From Mariniphaga sp041687255 (lineage in GTDB: Bacteria > Bacteroidota > Bacteroidia > Bacteroidales > Prolixibacteraceae): DNA of 64,000 nt. A model generated the notes under the pieces. The model did not search any database and had not been told where the DNA came from. It saw only the letters and a list, made by a program, of their open reading frames with translations. Of the stretch, positions 35,531-45,433 are shown in pieces (within the stretch, counting starts at the first letter, position 1; each line of letters begins with the position of its first letter). A program made the position numbers and the translations under genes. Location of the stretch: positions 372,001 through 436,000 of the forward strand of contig JAWLCL010000003.1 of NCBI GenBank assembly GCA_041687255.1. Reading direction: 5' to 3'.

Positions 35531-36109
35531 TTATTTCCCGGATTTTTGAAGGTATTCGGCAGCCAGTTCAACCTCCCGGTACCATTCCTCTCCGTACTTC
35601 CGGATAAGAGGGCCTTTAAGATACCGGAACAGGGGCATCTTCATCGATTTACCGCATTCGCGGCCGGGTTTGCAAATGTCCAGTTCTTCATAATTGAGGG
35701 CATCGAAACGGCGATATTCGGTTATGCGAATAGGAAACAGGTGGCACGATAAGGGTTTTCTGAACGAAGTTTTACCCTCATTAAAAGCTTTTTCGATGCT
35801 GCATTTTAAAATGCCTTTCTCATCGTAAAACGAGTAGGCACATTGCCGTTTATTTACAAGAGGTGTTACAAGATCTTTGTCATCATCGATAACAGAGAAA
35901 CCTTGTTTTTTTATTTCCGCCCGGTGTTCTTCGGGTAAATAAGGTTCAAAATGGATATAATCTTTTTCAATTGTTTCAGCCTCTTCAGGAGTCAGTGGGG
36001 CACCCGAGTCTCCCTCTACACAGCAAGCTCCTTTACATTTAAGTAAGTCACATACAAATCGTTGTTCAAATATATCGCGGCTAATTATGGTGCGTCCTAT
36101 TTCAATCAT
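35531..36109 (-). CDS. DUF3109 family protein
   Basis: 192 aa. The family pattern of spaced cysteines is clear: FVCDLLKCKGACCVEGDSG near the N-terminus, CAYSF and LKCSIEKAF in the middle, then LSCHLFPIRI and DICKPGRECGKS. These Cys resemble zinc or iron-sulfur ligands of the YkgJ-type CxxxxCC family. The function is unknown. It lies downstream of gpmI, on the same strand but separated by the strong gpmI terminator, and is probably expressed on its own. The gap 35275-35530 shows no gene. Confidence 0.88.
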   Translation of the reverse strand: MIEIGRTIISRDIFEQRFVCDLLKCKGACCVEGDSGAPLTPEEAETIEKDYIHFEPYLPEEHRAEIKKQGFSVIDDDKDLVTPLVNKRQCAYSFYDEKGILKCSIEKAFNEGKTSFRKPLSCHLFPIRITEYRRFDALNYEELDICKPGRECGKSMKMPLFRYLKGPLIRKYGEEWYREVELAAEYLQKSGK

Positions 36110-36151
36110 AATGGTATGGAGGCAAACAAAAAAGATGCCTTAAAATTTTTT

Positions 36152-36200
36152 ATATAAAAAACTGCCTGAAGAAAAATTTTGAGATTTTCTTCAGGCAGTT
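36152..36200 (-). terminator. Intrinsic terminator of gpmI
   Basis: A perfect 16-bp stem (AACTGCCTGAAGAAAA at 36160-36175, with its complement at 36185-36200) has a 9-nt loop. On the minus strand it is followed by TTTTTATATAAAAAA. This is a strong terminator 8 bp past the gpmI stop. Confidence 0.9.
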
Positions 36201-36208
36201 ATAAAACT

Positions 36209-37741
36209 TTAGGATATAAGATTTTTTCCTGTCATTGCTTTTGGAACCTCGAGGCCCATTATTGTAAGCAGGGTAGGGGCAACATCGGCCAGCACGCCAT
36301 TCTGCAGTTTAACATCCTGCCGGTGGTTGCTGACATAGATGCAGGGAACAGGGTTCAACGAATGTGCAGTGTTTTCTGAGCCATCCTCGTTAACAGCATT
36401 GTCGGCATTACCGTGGTCGGCAATGATCATCACATCATAATCGCCTTCCAGTGCCGCTTCCACTACCTCTTTAGTGCATTGGTCGACGGCTTCAATGGCT
36501 TTTTTAATGGCTTCATAATCACCTGTATGACCCACCATATCACCATTGGCAAAGTTAAGGCAAACAAAATGTGCCTCCTGATTTTTAAGTTTTGGAACAA
36601 TGGCATCCTTTACTTCGAAAGCTGACATTTCAGGCTGAAGATCATAAGTTGGTACCCTTGGCGATTGAATCAATATCCGGCTTTCTCCTTCAAACTCTTT
36701 TTCCCGGCCACCACTGAAGAAGAAAGTAACATGTGCATATTTTTCAGTTTCGGCAATACGAATTTGTTTCATCCCGGCCCTGGAAACCACTTCTCCCATC
36801 GTTTCCGACACGTTTTCCTTGTCGAAGATTACATGAACATCTTTAAAGTCGGAATTGTAATTTGTCATTGTATACCATTCCACATCCATGGTTTCCATGC
36901 CGTATTCAGGCAAATCCTTTTGAGTGAAAGCAATTGTTGTTTGCCGCAGACGATCGGTGCGGAAGTTGAAGCAGATTACCACATCACCATTTTCAATAGT
37001 TGCCAATGGCTCATCATTTTCATCAACCACAACAATTGGTTTTATAAATTCATCGGTAACCTCATTATCGTATGATTCTTTTACAGCGGCCAGTAAATCG
37101 GTAGTTTTCTTTCCTTTGCCTTCTGTATAAAGATCGTAAGCCAGCTTAATGCGATCATAATTTTTATCGCGGTCCATTCCGTAATAGCGTCCTATGATGG
37201 AAGCAAAGCGGGCATTTGTACTTTTCAGCGCTTCCATATCTTCTTTTAAAAATCCGTAACCAGAACGCGGATCAGTATCGCGGCCGTCGGTCAGCCCATG
37301 CACAAAAATATCTTGCAACCCCATATCGGTTGCTATCTGGCAGAGAGCTCTCATGTGTGTACTTAGGGCGTGGACGCCTCCAGAACCTATAAGCCCGATA
37401 AGATGTACTTTTTTATTATACTCTTTTGCATAACTATATGCTTCTTTAATCTGCGGATGTTCCCACAACGATTTATCCTTTATGGCACGTGTGATTTTCA
37501 CCATATCCTGGTAAAGGACCCTGCCGGCACCAATGTTTAGGTGGCCTACTTCAGAATTACCCATTTGCCCTTCGGGTAAACCTACATTTTCACCGGCAGC
37601 CAGCAACTGTGAATTGGGATATTTTTCCAGAAGAGAATCCACGAATGGAGTTGAAGCCTGTGATACGATGTCTGCCTTCGACCCGTCACCGATTCCCCAC
37701 CCATCAAGGATCATCAGAAGTGTTTTTTGAATGTCAGCCAT
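36209..37741 (-). CDS. gpmI: 2,3-bisphosphoglycerate-independent phosphoglycerate mutase
   Basis: 510 aa. It interconverts 3- and 2-phosphoglycerate in glycolysis through a phosphoserine intermediate with two metal ions. Alkaline-phosphatase-fold motifs: MILDGWGIGDG (metal-binding Asp12), the nucleophile Ser63 in MGNSEVGHLNIGAGR, HGLTDGRDTDP, and the late metal site IADHGNADNAVNEDGS. Length is normal for the family. It is flanked by its own terminator and a 190-bp upstream gap, so it is a single-gene unit. Confidence 0.96.
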   Translation of the reverse strand: MADIQKTLLMILDGWGIGDGSKADIVSQASTPFVDSLLEKYPNSQLLAAGENVGLPEGQMGNSEVGHLNIGAGRVLYQDMVKITRAIKDKSLWEHPQIKEAYSYAKEYNKKVHLIGLIGSGGVHALSTHMRALCQIATDMGLQDIFVHGLTDGRDTDPRSGYGFLKEDMEALKSTNARFASIIGRYYGMDRDKNYDRIKLAYDLYTEGKGKKTTDLLAAVKESYDNEVTDEFIKPIVVVDENDEPLATIENGDVVICFNFRTDRLRQTTIAFTQKDLPEYGMETMDVEWYTMTNYNSDFKDVHVIFDKENVSETMGEVVSRAGMKQIRIAETEKYAHVTFFFSGGREKEFEGESRILIQSPRVPTYDLQPEMSAFEVKDAIVPKLKNQEAHFVCLNFANGDMVGHTGDYEAIKKAIEAVDQCTKEVVEAALEGDYDVMIIADHGNADNAVNEDGSENTAHSLNPVPCIYVSNHRQDVKLQNGVLADVAPTLLTIMGLEVPKAMTGKNLIS

Positions 37742-37870
37742 ATTCTTTTTTATTTATTGTTTATTTAAGAAGAAACAAATGTATTTCTTTTTAATCCATT
37801 TGAAAAATAACAATCAACTTGTTGAAATTGATTTAACAAATTTTTGTTTCCTGCAAAAAGGACAGATGCA

Positions 37871-37910
37871 GGAACAAAAAAAGCTGCCCGGTTAATTTCG
37901 GACAGCTTTT
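37871..37910 (-). terminator. Intrinsic terminator of the ppiD-like gene
   Basis: AAAAGCTG-C-CCG (about 37879-37890) pairs with CGG-A-CAGCTTTT (37899-37910), one internal mismatch, and is followed on the minus strand by TTTTTTGTTCC. It lies 22 bp past the stop codon. Confidence 0.75.
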
Positions 37911-37931
37911 CCTGTTTTAAAATATATAATG

Positions 37932-40052
37932 CTAATAAAATTTAGCGCGTTGATCTTCTATTTCAGCTTTTTCCCTGTGTGCAGTGTAAGCCTGTGAAGC
38001 TGCCCTGAAATTCATGTTCTGGGCCAGTCTCATTTTTTCATTTTCAAGGTTTACATCACCTTCACTCACTGAAGTGACTTCCACAACATAAACACCGTTA
38101 TTTCCTGCAATTGGCTGAGAAAGATCATTAGCAGAAAGGCTGGCGGCTGTTCCTATCACGCGGGGTTCCATGCCTGCACCGGGAACCTGAACCGAGTTGA
38201 AATTGATATTGGCAGCATTTCTGACAGTTGCCCCAAGCTCAGAGGCCAGGCTATTCAGATCTGATTTTCCTTCAAGCGCAGCTCTTGCTTTCTCCATGAG
38301 GAATTCACTTTTCTTCTCCTGCAATACAGCCAGTTCAACTCTTGCTTTTACATCTTCAAAGTCGGCAATGCCTTCTTCAGTAGCAGAGACGAGAGTGGCA
38401 ATAACAAAACTGTCGCCCAGGTCGAATATTGTAGAACCCTGCTGGTCTTCAATCAGGTTGCCCACTTTTGTATCATAGGCCGCACGAATAAGCGGGCGGG
38501 AATTTTCCAGTCCGGCAATCTGACGATCACTTTCACGCACAGACGCTGTACGTTTAATTAAATCCTGTTCTTCGATGGCTGCATTAAAACTTTCCTGTGT
38601 ATAGTTTTCACCTGCAAATTCGCTGGCTTTGGCATATACATTTTGGTAAGTCTGAGTGCTTGGCGTAACATTCCGTACCAGATAGGCAACCTGAACCTGG
38701 CGGGTTTCATTGCCACGGTCTGTTGTCTGGACAATGTGAATGCCAAATTGTGTAGGAACAATGGTAACTTCATTAACCTCATTATTAAAGGCTGCATCTT
38801 CGAAAGGTTTAACCATTTGTCCGCGGCTAAACCAACCCAGGTCACCTCCCTGAAGGGCAGAACCCTGGTCAGCAGAGTATTCACGTGCAAGTTCACCGAA
38901 ATTACTGCCTCCCTCAATGGCAGTTTTCAGGCTGTCGGCAAGGGCTTGCATAGCTGCTGCTTCCTCCTGAGTATTTACCTGCAGTAAAATGTGCCTTGCT
39001 TCCACCGAATCGGGCATCATAGCCGATGCATGCAACTTTGCAAGTTTATAGGAATCATCCTCAGAATAAGGTCCAAAAACATCGTTTACTTCGGCACCTG
39101 TTTCAAAAATCCAGTCTGCTATGTCTTGTGGCAATTCGTTTTGTTTGTACCAGGTATTGTCAAAACTTTCATCTGAATTTGCATTTACAAATGCAACATT
39201 ATCGGATGCATTGGCAAATTCAGTTACAATATCATTAATCCATTCTTCGGCTTGCTGATAATCGTTTTTTGAAGGCGTGACAGGAAAAGTAACATATTCA
39301 ATTCTGCGTAGCTTTTCTTGTTCGTAAGCTTGCTGATGATTATTGTAATATTCTCTTAGTTCCTGGTCGGTAACTACTACCTGGCTGTCGGCTACAGAGT
39401 TATGGGTAAGCATGATGTAATCGAAATTTACCTGCCTGTTTCTGGCTTCCATACTCTTTTCTGCTTCCATGCCGGTAACATAGATGCCTTTGCTGACAAG
39501 GTTGTTGTACTTCGCCTGAATACGTTCATCAACAATCTGATCTTCCAGGTAAAGCCAGTATTGGCGTTGCTCAGGTGCAACACCTGTTTCAAGGTTACGC
39601 AGAAACTGGACAACAGCATTGCGGTCGACCTGACCGGTATTTGGATTTCTGAACAGTTGCTGGATAATGGGATGCAGGTTTGTTCCCTGAAGCATGTCGA
39701 AAAGCTCTTCAGAGCTGACACTAATGCCCAATCTTTCATACACGTCCGTCATCACCTCTTCCCGCACAAGATTTTCCCAGGTTTGTTCCCTCACCTGTAC
39801 CCATGTTTGTTCATCCAGCTGATTTTGTGCTGTATTCATAAGGTAAATATCTCCCAGTCGTTCCACTTGTCGTTGGAAATCAGGATACTGTATGCTTTCA
39901 CCGTTTATTTCTCCAATTTCCATCTGGTTTCTTCCCATTAGAGCAGATCCCCCCTGAAACATATCGCCAAGTATAAAAGCAGCAAGTGAAATTCCAATCA
40001 CAATTGCTACCAATAATCCTGCCCTCGTCCTAATCGTTTGTAACGTTGCCAT
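37932..40052 (-). CDS. ppiD: SurA/PpiD-type peptidylprolyl isomerase
   Basis: 706 aa. A periplasmic folding factor anchored in the inner membrane. The N-terminal anchor is about residues 10-30 (AGLLVAIVIGISLAAFILGD), followed by a SurA-N-like chaperone region up to about 210 and a parvulin domain at about 345-450 (ARHILLQVNTQEEA, GGDLGWFSRGQMVKPF, TQFGIHIVQTTDRG). A C-terminal helical region completes the chaperone lobe. The layout matches E. coli PpiD. In this phylum the gene stands at the end of the coaX-porin-TPR-lptC block, all serving envelope biogenesis. A 215-bp gap without a gene separates it from lptC. Confidence 0.9.
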   Translation of the reverse strand: MATLQTIRTRAGLLVAIVIGISLAAFILGDMFQGGSALMGRNQMEIGEINGESIQYPDFQRQVERLGDIYLMNTAQNQLDEQTWVQVREQTWENLVREEVMTDVYERLGISVSSEELFDMLQGTNLHPIIQQLFRNPNTGQVDRNAVVQFLRNLETGVAPEQRQYWLYLEDQIVDERIQAKYNNLVSKGIYVTGMEAEKSMEARNRQVNFDYIMLTHNSVADSQVVVTDQELREYYNNHQQAYEQEKLRRIEYVTFPVTPSKNDYQQAEEWINDIVTEFANASDNVAFVNANSDESFDNTWYKQNELPQDIADWIFETGAEVNDVFGPYSEDDSYKLAKLHASAMMPDSVEARHILLQVNTQEEAAAMQALADSLKTAIEGGSNFGELAREYSADQGSALQGGDLGWFSRGQMVKPFEDAAFNNEVNEVTIVPTQFGIHIVQTTDRGNETRQVQVAYLVRNVTPSTQTYQNVYAKASEFAGENYTQESFNAAIEEQDLIKRTASVRESDRQIAGLENSRPLIRAAYDTKVGNLIEDQQGSTIFDLGDSFVIATLVSATEEGIADFEDVKARVELAVLQEKKSEFLMEKARAALEGKSDLNSLASELGATVRNAANINFNSVQVPGAGMEPRVIGTAASLSANDLSQPIAGNNGVYVVEVTSVSEGDVNLENEKMRLAQNMNFRAASQAYTAHREKAEIEDQRAKFY

Positions 40053-40267
40053 TGATTTACAGTTCTTTTATTGCAGTTTTTACTTAATTTTTTTCGAGCT
40101 ACGAAGATAGTAATTTTCAAAAGAAACCATAAGTTTTTATTTATTTTTGGTTTTTATCGTATCAGGAGGTAAATGAATGAAGTTCAGGTAATAATATAAA
40201 TAACAGTTCACCTGTTGTAATATTTTTATGAGAATTCTAATCCTGATGTACTTTTATAGACTAACAA

Positions 40268-40951
40268 TCATTTTTCAAACTGCAGAATTTTTTCATTTTC
40301 CTGTTGTGAAAATTCTTCCTTTAATTGTGGAGGAGAAGAAATATCTGTGGAATTTTGAGGATTATCTTCCACTTCAATATAGATTTCCCCTTTGGGATTT
40401 TTAATTCTCCAGTTTTGTAACGACTGATCGCTTTCGAATCCAATTCCTGTAATCACCTGATCGTCTCTTATTATACGAACAAATTCTTCAGTATAGATTT
40501 TTTCTGTTTTTTCCTCCCAAATCAGGTGCTCTGTTTTGAGGGTATCTCCCTGGGCATTAGTTGCAACAACATTATTCTTTGCCTCCCATTTTTCTTCTTT
40601 TTCGAAATTTTTGGCATAATCGGCAGTGATGCTGGAAATTATATTCTGGTTTTCATCGAATTTTATTAATTCAATGCCCTCAGGAAATTCGATATAGGTT
40701 TTACCATCCGCTTCAAACTGTAAAAGTTTTGGAGCTTTCAATGAAAAACGCACTTCACCACTGTCGGTATACATGGTTTCAAAATTTGATGCTTCCACTA
40801 CCGGCAGGTTCTCGGGAGATGAGAATGCCTTTATTTGCTCAAGGTTACTTTCGCAGGATGACAAAAGAATTGCAGTCCCCGAAATAAGGACTGCAATTCG
40901 ATAAATGTATTTTTTTTTCAGGATTTTAAAACCTGACTTTAGTAGTTTCAT
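40268..40951 (-). CDS. lptC: LPS export ABC transporter periplasmic protein LptC
   Basis: 227 aa. LptC forms part of the bridge carrying lipopolysaccharide from the inner to the outer membrane. An N-terminal hydrophobic segment ends in LLSSC, so this form may be a lipoprotein or have a membrane anchor. The beta-jellyroll is visible as repeated short strands (GEVRFSLKAPKLLQFEADGK, ITADYAKNFEKEEKWEA, GDTLKTEHLIWEEKTEKIYT). The start overlaps the end of the TPR gene by 26 bp, which suggests translational coupling. The last 40 residues are Gln/Glu-rich and probably disordered. Confidence 0.88.
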   Translation of the reverse strand: MKLLKSGFKILKKKYIYRIAVLISGTAILLSSCESNLEQIKAFSSPENLPVVEASNFETMYTDSGEVRFSLKAPKLLQFEADGKTYIEFPEGIELIKFDENQNIISSITADYAKNFEKEEKWEAKNNVVATNAQGDTLKTEHLIWEEKTEKIYTEEFVRIIRDDQVITGIGFESDQSLQNWRIKNPKGEIYIEVEDNPQNSTDISSPPQLKEEFSQQENEKILQFEK

Positions 40952-42554
40952 TAATCCAACCTCCCACTTTGTAGGTTTGACCTTCCTGCAAGCCTAAGAA
41001 GAATGCTTCTTCCTTACTTGGGAAATATTTCCGGTAGTCGCTGGCTTTTTTAGAAGCATCTACTGCGCAATCGGGGTTTGAACGGGCACGCTCGTAATAA
41101 TCAACCGCCAGCCAGAATACGCTTGCCTTTTCGAATTCGTTTTCTCCAAAGCTACGGCTGGCAGAAGAATAAATATCACCAATCAATACCAGCGCTTCGC
41201 AATAATTGGGATCAATTTCCAGGGCCTGACGGGCATATTTTCTTGCTTCCTGCAACTGATTTTCTTTTGCATAAATTACAGCAGCGTATTCATAATAATA
41301 TTTTGCAAGTTGTTCATCATCTGTCTGCTGTTCAATTGCCTGCTGGTAATAATCTTTGGCCTTTTGAATTTCATCCTTTCTGAATGATCTGCGAGCCATA
41401 TTATAAGCTGCTTCAGCAGAAGGTTCCAGCTGGTATAGCTGGTCAGTGGCTTGAGCAAACAAATCAGTTTCGTCACAATTGGCGTTTCTAAGCTTACGAA
41501 GCATGCCTTTAACAAAGTCTGCATCCCCTTTATTTTTTTCAAACTGAGGTGTAAGAATAGTTGCAAGTGCTTCGCAATCTGCTGCACCCGATGAACCAAA
41601 AATTTCTTCCACATGAGTTTGAACAAGGGCTGCATTATCTAATCTTTCCTGATCGGTTTCCTCAGCAACAATACTTGCAAGAATTTCATTGCTGGTATTA
41701 TAATTTTTAATTACTGTTTCTTTTGGTAATTCATTCATTAAAAAGAGTGAGCGTGTAGTTTGCATGAGCAGAACCAAAACCGGTAATTCGGTATCCTTAC
41801 CACGTTGTTGAACGGATTCCTGAATCCAGTTGTACCCTTTTTGAAGGATTTCCTTCATTTGCTCATTGCTTAAATCCCTGTTACCTCCTAACTTATACTC
41901 CAGCCAATGTGTGGCTTTTCTACCCAATACATAACCTTCTTCATTGAAATGTTTGATCCTTTTATCATATACCTTCATCATTTCATCAACATATTCATCT
42001 TTTTCTTCCGGAGAATTTGCCTGTTCGATGAATTTTTCGTACATATTCACCCCACGTATGTAGAGGTTAATCGATGATTTTGGGTATTTATTGTACAATT
42101 GTTTCCAATGTGGGAGTGCCGATTCATAATTATTCTGCTTGTAAAATTGATCGTACAACGAATACTGGTTCATAAATTCCCTGTCTTGTTCTTTGATCAA
42201 TTCTTCTGCCGTTTTAAGAACCACATCTGTTCCTTCCTCTTCGGAATCACCGGGGATTTTACCGTCGAAAGCAAAATCAAATGTATTGCCTTGTTTATCT
42301 GAAATGTCGAGTCTTTCTGATTCTGTTACAGAAGTAAAGCGTATCCATTTGGTCCGGTCGTTAGCTTCAACTTCATACTTACCGTCAAAACTTGTCATCA
42401 TTGAGCCTCCACGATGTGCTTCTACAGTTACTCCTGCTGCAGGCTCTCCATTATTATATACAGTACCTTTAATAACTCTTTGTGCCTGCAGGTTAAAGGC
42501 AGAAAAAGCTGCTACAGCTATCACCAAAAGAGCTATGCGAAAAACAGATTTCAT
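40926..42554 (-). CDS. Secreted TPR-repeat protein
   Basis: 542 aa. Signal peptide (about 1-24, ending NLQAQ), a short carboxypeptidase-regulatory-like beta domain (about 25-85, RVIKGTVYNNGEPAAGVTVE) and then tetratricopeptide repeats across about 130-520, for example AYNMARRSFRKDEIQKAKDY and EARKYARQALEIDPNYCEA. TPR arrays are scaffolds for protein complexes. The gene lies between the porin-like gene and lptC in a conserved envelope block, so a role in outer-membrane assembly is plausible. Confidence 0.85.
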   Translation of the reverse strand: MKSVFRIALLVIAVAAFSAFNLQAQRVIKGTVYNNGEPAAGVTVEAHRGGSMMTSFDGKYEVEANDRTKWIRFTSVTESERLDISDKQGNTFDFAFDGKIPGDSEEEGTDVVLKTAEELIKEQDREFMNQYSLYDQFYKQNNYESALPHWKQLYNKYPKSSINLYIRGVNMYEKFIEQANSPEEKDEYVDEMMKVYDKRIKHFNEEGYVLGRKATHWLEYKLGGNRDLSNEQMKEILQKGYNWIQESVQQRGKDTELPVLVLLMQTTRSLFLMNELPKETVIKNYNTSNEILASIVAEETDQERLDNAALVQTHVEEIFGSSGAADCEALATILTPQFEKNKGDADFVKGMLRKLRNANCDETDLFAQATDQLYQLEPSAEAAYNMARRSFRKDEIQKAKDYYQQAIEQQTDDEQLAKYYYEYAAVIYAKENQLQEARKYARQALEIDPNYCEALVLIGDIYSSASRSFGENEFEKASVFWLAVDYYERARSNPDCAVDASKKASDYRKYFPSKEEAFFLGLQEGQTYKVGGWINETTKVRF

Positions 42555-42581
42555 AGTGTTATAAATTTTATCGTTTTTTTA

Positions 42582-43871
42582 TTAATCAAATCTTCGTTGA
42601 ATGAACCAAAGGTCATACAAGTTAACGCTCAAATTTAACCTGGCATATTTTTGCTCAACAAGGTTGTTATCGGTTGTTCCTCTTTTACCTAATTCAGCTG
42701 AAATATTAATTGTTGAATTGGAACGATATACTGGTAAACCTACTCCAAAACTTATGCCAAGATCCTTAATCTGTTGACCATCAATCTTGAGGTATGAATT
42801 CGTATAGTTTGCTCCAATTCGGTATGCCACTCTGCTCAAATAACTTTGTATAGAAAACCGATCCGGAATCCATTCGGCTCCAAATGCAAATTTATTTAAA
42901 TCGGTTAAATTTCCACCTCTGCTGCCCGGAAGATTTGTTTCTGACCATTTCTGATGGTAGTAATCTGCATTGATTTCAAGGGTGTTTTCCTTTACGTATG
43001 AAATTCCTGCTCCATAAGTGAGTGGTAAATCAACGGAAATTTGATTTTGGAATCCTATAGTATCTATTTTGGTATCAGTAATTCTTGAAGTACCTTGTTG
43101 AACAGTTAAGGATTTACTCCTGATGTCGGAAAAAAAACCGGTATAATTAGGATTTTCGTAAATAGCAGCTAATATGATTTTGTTTTGTTCATTTAACGGT
43201 ATGGTTGCTTGTGCGCCTAGGCTTACACTAAAATCGCGCAGGCGAAGGGATTCAAATTTCTGGTTATCATAGAACCCGCTTCCTGTTGGAAAAAGTGTTT
43301 CAGAATTGCTGTTCAACATTCCGAACAGGTAATTGAAATTTGCCCCCACAGATAAATTTTTAAGAATATCGACACCAAATCCTATATGAGCTTTTGACAA
43401 GGAACCTTCACCGTAGTAACGGTTTAAAATGTTGACAGTATTAGGCACTTCTTCCTGGACCTCTACATTGTATCCGACATCAGAGTAGGGAGTTAATCCC
43501 ATGGAAGCTCCCAGCCAGTTTGTAACCTGGAAATTCATGGCAAAATACTGGAAGTTTACATCACTGGCTTCCATACTGGTTAAATCGTTGCTGAATTCTG
43601 AATACTTACCAAACAGACCGAATTCAAACATGAATCCCAGCGAATCGACTGCACTGAAAGATGCAGGATTTGCCATGTTAATCTGATGATTGTTTCTGCT
43701 GGCTATGGAAGCACCTCCCATTGCTGCGGTCCGGCCAAAGCTGTATGGCTGAAGGTCTCCCAGTCCAAACCGCGAGTATGGTGAACTTGTATTGTTATTA
43801 AATTGAGCAAACAATAAATAAGGCAGAAGAATTAATCCTGCCATCAAACTTACACTTCTAAATCTCCCCAT
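42582..43871 (-). CDS. Outer membrane beta-barrel protein (porin-like)
   Basis: 429 aa. Signal peptide (about 1-22, YLLFAQ), then SPYSRFGLGDLQPYSFGRTA and the motif MGGASIASRNNHQINMANPA. This N-terminal pattern is common to Bacteroidota FadL/PorV-like barrels. The remainder alternates short amphipathic strands and the last residue pair is Phe-Asp (RRFD). Its start overlaps the end of coaX by 14 bp and the TPR gene follows 27 bp later. Transport substrate or assembly role not known. Confidence 0.8.
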   Translation of the reverse strand: MGRFRSVSLMAGLILLPYLLFAQFNNNTSSPYSRFGLGDLQPYSFGRTAAMGGASIASRNNHQINMANPASFSAVDSLGFMFEFGLFGKYSEFSNDLTSMEASDVNFQYFAMNFQVTNWLGASMGLTPYSDVGYNVEVQEEVPNTVNILNRYYGEGSLSKAHIGFGVDILKNLSVGANFNYLFGMLNSNSETLFPTGSGFYDNQKFESLRLRDFSVSLGAQATIPLNEQNKIILAAIYENPNYTGFFSDIRSKSLTVQQGTSRITDTKIDTIGFQNQISVDLPLTYGAGISYVKENTLEINADYYHQKWSETNLPGSRGGNLTDLNKFAFGAEWIPDRFSIQSYLSRVAYRIGANYTNSYLKIDGQQIKDLGISFGVGLPVYRSNSTINISAELGKRGTTDNNLVEQKYARLNLSVNLYDLWFIQRRFD

Positions 43872-44589
43872 TATGTTCTAATATGCGGTTTAAACCTATG
43901 GCTACTATATTGTAATGTACAAAGAAAGAATTTTTTAATTTCTTATCAAAGAGTTTGGAGTCGCCCCCGGTAATAATAACGTATAAATTATTATAAAATT
44001 CTTTAAAAGCATTAATGGCATTATCTACCTCAAAAATCACTCCGTGTTGGACTCCTGCCTGTATAGCTTCTGTTGTTGTTTGTCCAAACAGTTTATTAAA
44101 GCTGTTAAATTCAACCATTGGTAAACTTCCTGTATACTGGTGGAGTGCCTTGTAACGCATTTGAAGTCCCGGCGAGATGTTTCCACCCAAATATTGTTTC
44201 CGGTCGTTTATCAGGTCGTATGTAATGGCCGTTCCGGCATCAATTATCAGGACATTGGCTCCGGGATACAGATGCGCAGCACCTGCTGCCGCGGCCAGTC
44301 GATCTTTTCCCAGTGTGTTTTTTGACAGGTAAAGGTTTTCGATTGGAAGCGGAGTATTTTCATTGAGTTCAATGAAAGTTCCCACTTTTTGTTGAAGATA
44401 TGCTTTTAACTCAGGTGAATAATCTTTTACCGAACTAAGAATGGCTTTGTTTATTGAAGGATGCTCTTTAAGAAGCACTTCAATATGAGTCGGCAGCAAT
44501 TCATCTAAAGGGACAGAAATCATTTCTTCTCCCCGGTTAAAAACCGAGAACTTAGTGCGTGTGTTGCCAATATCAATGATAAGATTCAT
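43858..44589 (-). CDS. coaX: Type III pantothenate kinase
   Basis: 243 aa from the ATG at 44589 (MNLIIDIGNTRTKFS). An upstream TTG at 44598 would overlap nadC and is less likely. It carries out the first step of coenzyme A synthesis. ASKHA-fold motifs: DIGNTRTKFS (phosphate 1), LGKDRLAAAAGA (pantothenate site), VLIIDAGTAITYDLI (catalytic Asp) and GGNISPGLQMRYKAL. It lies one base after nadC, so the two genes are cotranscribed, a common cofactor pairing in this phylum. Confidence 0.94.
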   Translation of the reverse strand: MNLIIDIGNTRTKFSVFNRGEEMISVPLDELLPTHIEVLLKEHPSINKAILSSVKDYSPELKAYLQQKVGTFIELNENTPLPIENLYLSKNTLGKDRLAAAAGAAHLYPGANVLIIDAGTAITYDLINDRKQYLGGNISPGLQMRYKALHQYTGSLPMVEFNSFNKLFGQTTTEAIQAGVQHGVIFEVDNAINAFKEFYNNLYVIITGGDSKLFDKKLKNSFFVHYNIVAIGLNRILEHNGEI

Positions 44590-44590
44590 T

Positions 44591-45433
44591 TCAGTCAATT
44601 ATCCGCTGGCTTATATCCAGAGCCCTAACCGAATGAGTAAGGGCTCCAATGGAAATGTAGTTCACTCCTGTGGCTGCCACCTTACGTATTCTTTTCAGGG
44701 TCATATTTCCTGAAGCTTCTATTTTAGCCCGGTTATTAATGAGAGCGACTGCCTCTTTCATCAGTTTAGAACTCATGTTGTCGAGCATGATAATATCCAC
44801 ATCGGCCTCCAATGCCTCCTGAACCTGTTCCAGGTTAGTAGTCTCCACTTCTATTTTTATGCTTTTTGGAACTTTCGAGCGGATAGCTTCCACAGCTTGC
44901 TTAATTCCTCCTGCCACCTGTATGTGGTTGTCTTTTATCATTACCATGTCGTACAATCCGAAACGGTGGTTAGAGCCGCCGCCCATCCGAACGGCATACT
45001 TATCAAGATGCCGGTAACCGGGAAGCGTTTTCCGGGTATCAAGGATTTCCACTTTATGCCCTTCCACCTCCTTCATGCATTTGTTGGCATAAGAGGCTAT
45101 ACCCGACAGGCGTTGCAAAAAATTCAACGCTTTACGTTCTCCGGTTAGCAGTGCCCTGTAGTTTCCCTTGAATTCAACAATCACATCACCCGGGTTCACC
45201 TTACTGCCATCTGATATTTTAACATTCCATTCTAAATTTGGGTCAAATTTTTTAAATACCATCTCTGCGACAGGTAATCCTGCTATTACTCCTTGTTCCT
45301 TTGCAATCAGCACGGCAGTTTTATTTGAATGGGGGGGGACCAGGTTATTGGTTGTGATGTCCCCGTCACCTATGTCTTCGGCATATGCAAGCTCAAACAA
45401 TACTTCAGCCGACTTCAGTGTTTTCTGATCCAT
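44591..45433 (-). CDS. nadC: Nicotinate-nucleotide diphosphorylase (carboxylating)
   Basis: 280 aa. It converts quinolinate and PRPP to nicotinate mononucleotide in NAD synthesis. Typical segments: EDIGDGDITTNNLVP, GERKALNFLQRLSGIAS, the PRPP-site DTRKTLPGYRHLDKYAVRMG with GGSNHRFGLYDMVMIKDNH, and IMLDNMSSKL. The start overlaps the end of nadB by 29 bp in another frame, consistent with coupled translation. Confidence 0.96.
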   Translation of the reverse strand: MDQKTLKSAEVLFELAYAEDIGDGDITTNNLVPPHSNKTAVLIAKEQGVIAGLPVAEMVFKKFDPNLEWNVKISDGSKVNPGDVIVEFKGNYRALLTGERKALNFLQRLSGIASYANKCMKEVEGHKVEILDTRKTLPGYRHLDKYAVRMGGGSNHRFGLYDMVMIKDNHIQVAGGIKQAVEAIRSKVPKSIKIEVETTNLEQVQEALEADVDIIMLDNMSSKLMKEAVALINNRAKIEASGNMTLKRIRKVAATGVNYISIGALTHSVRALDISQRIID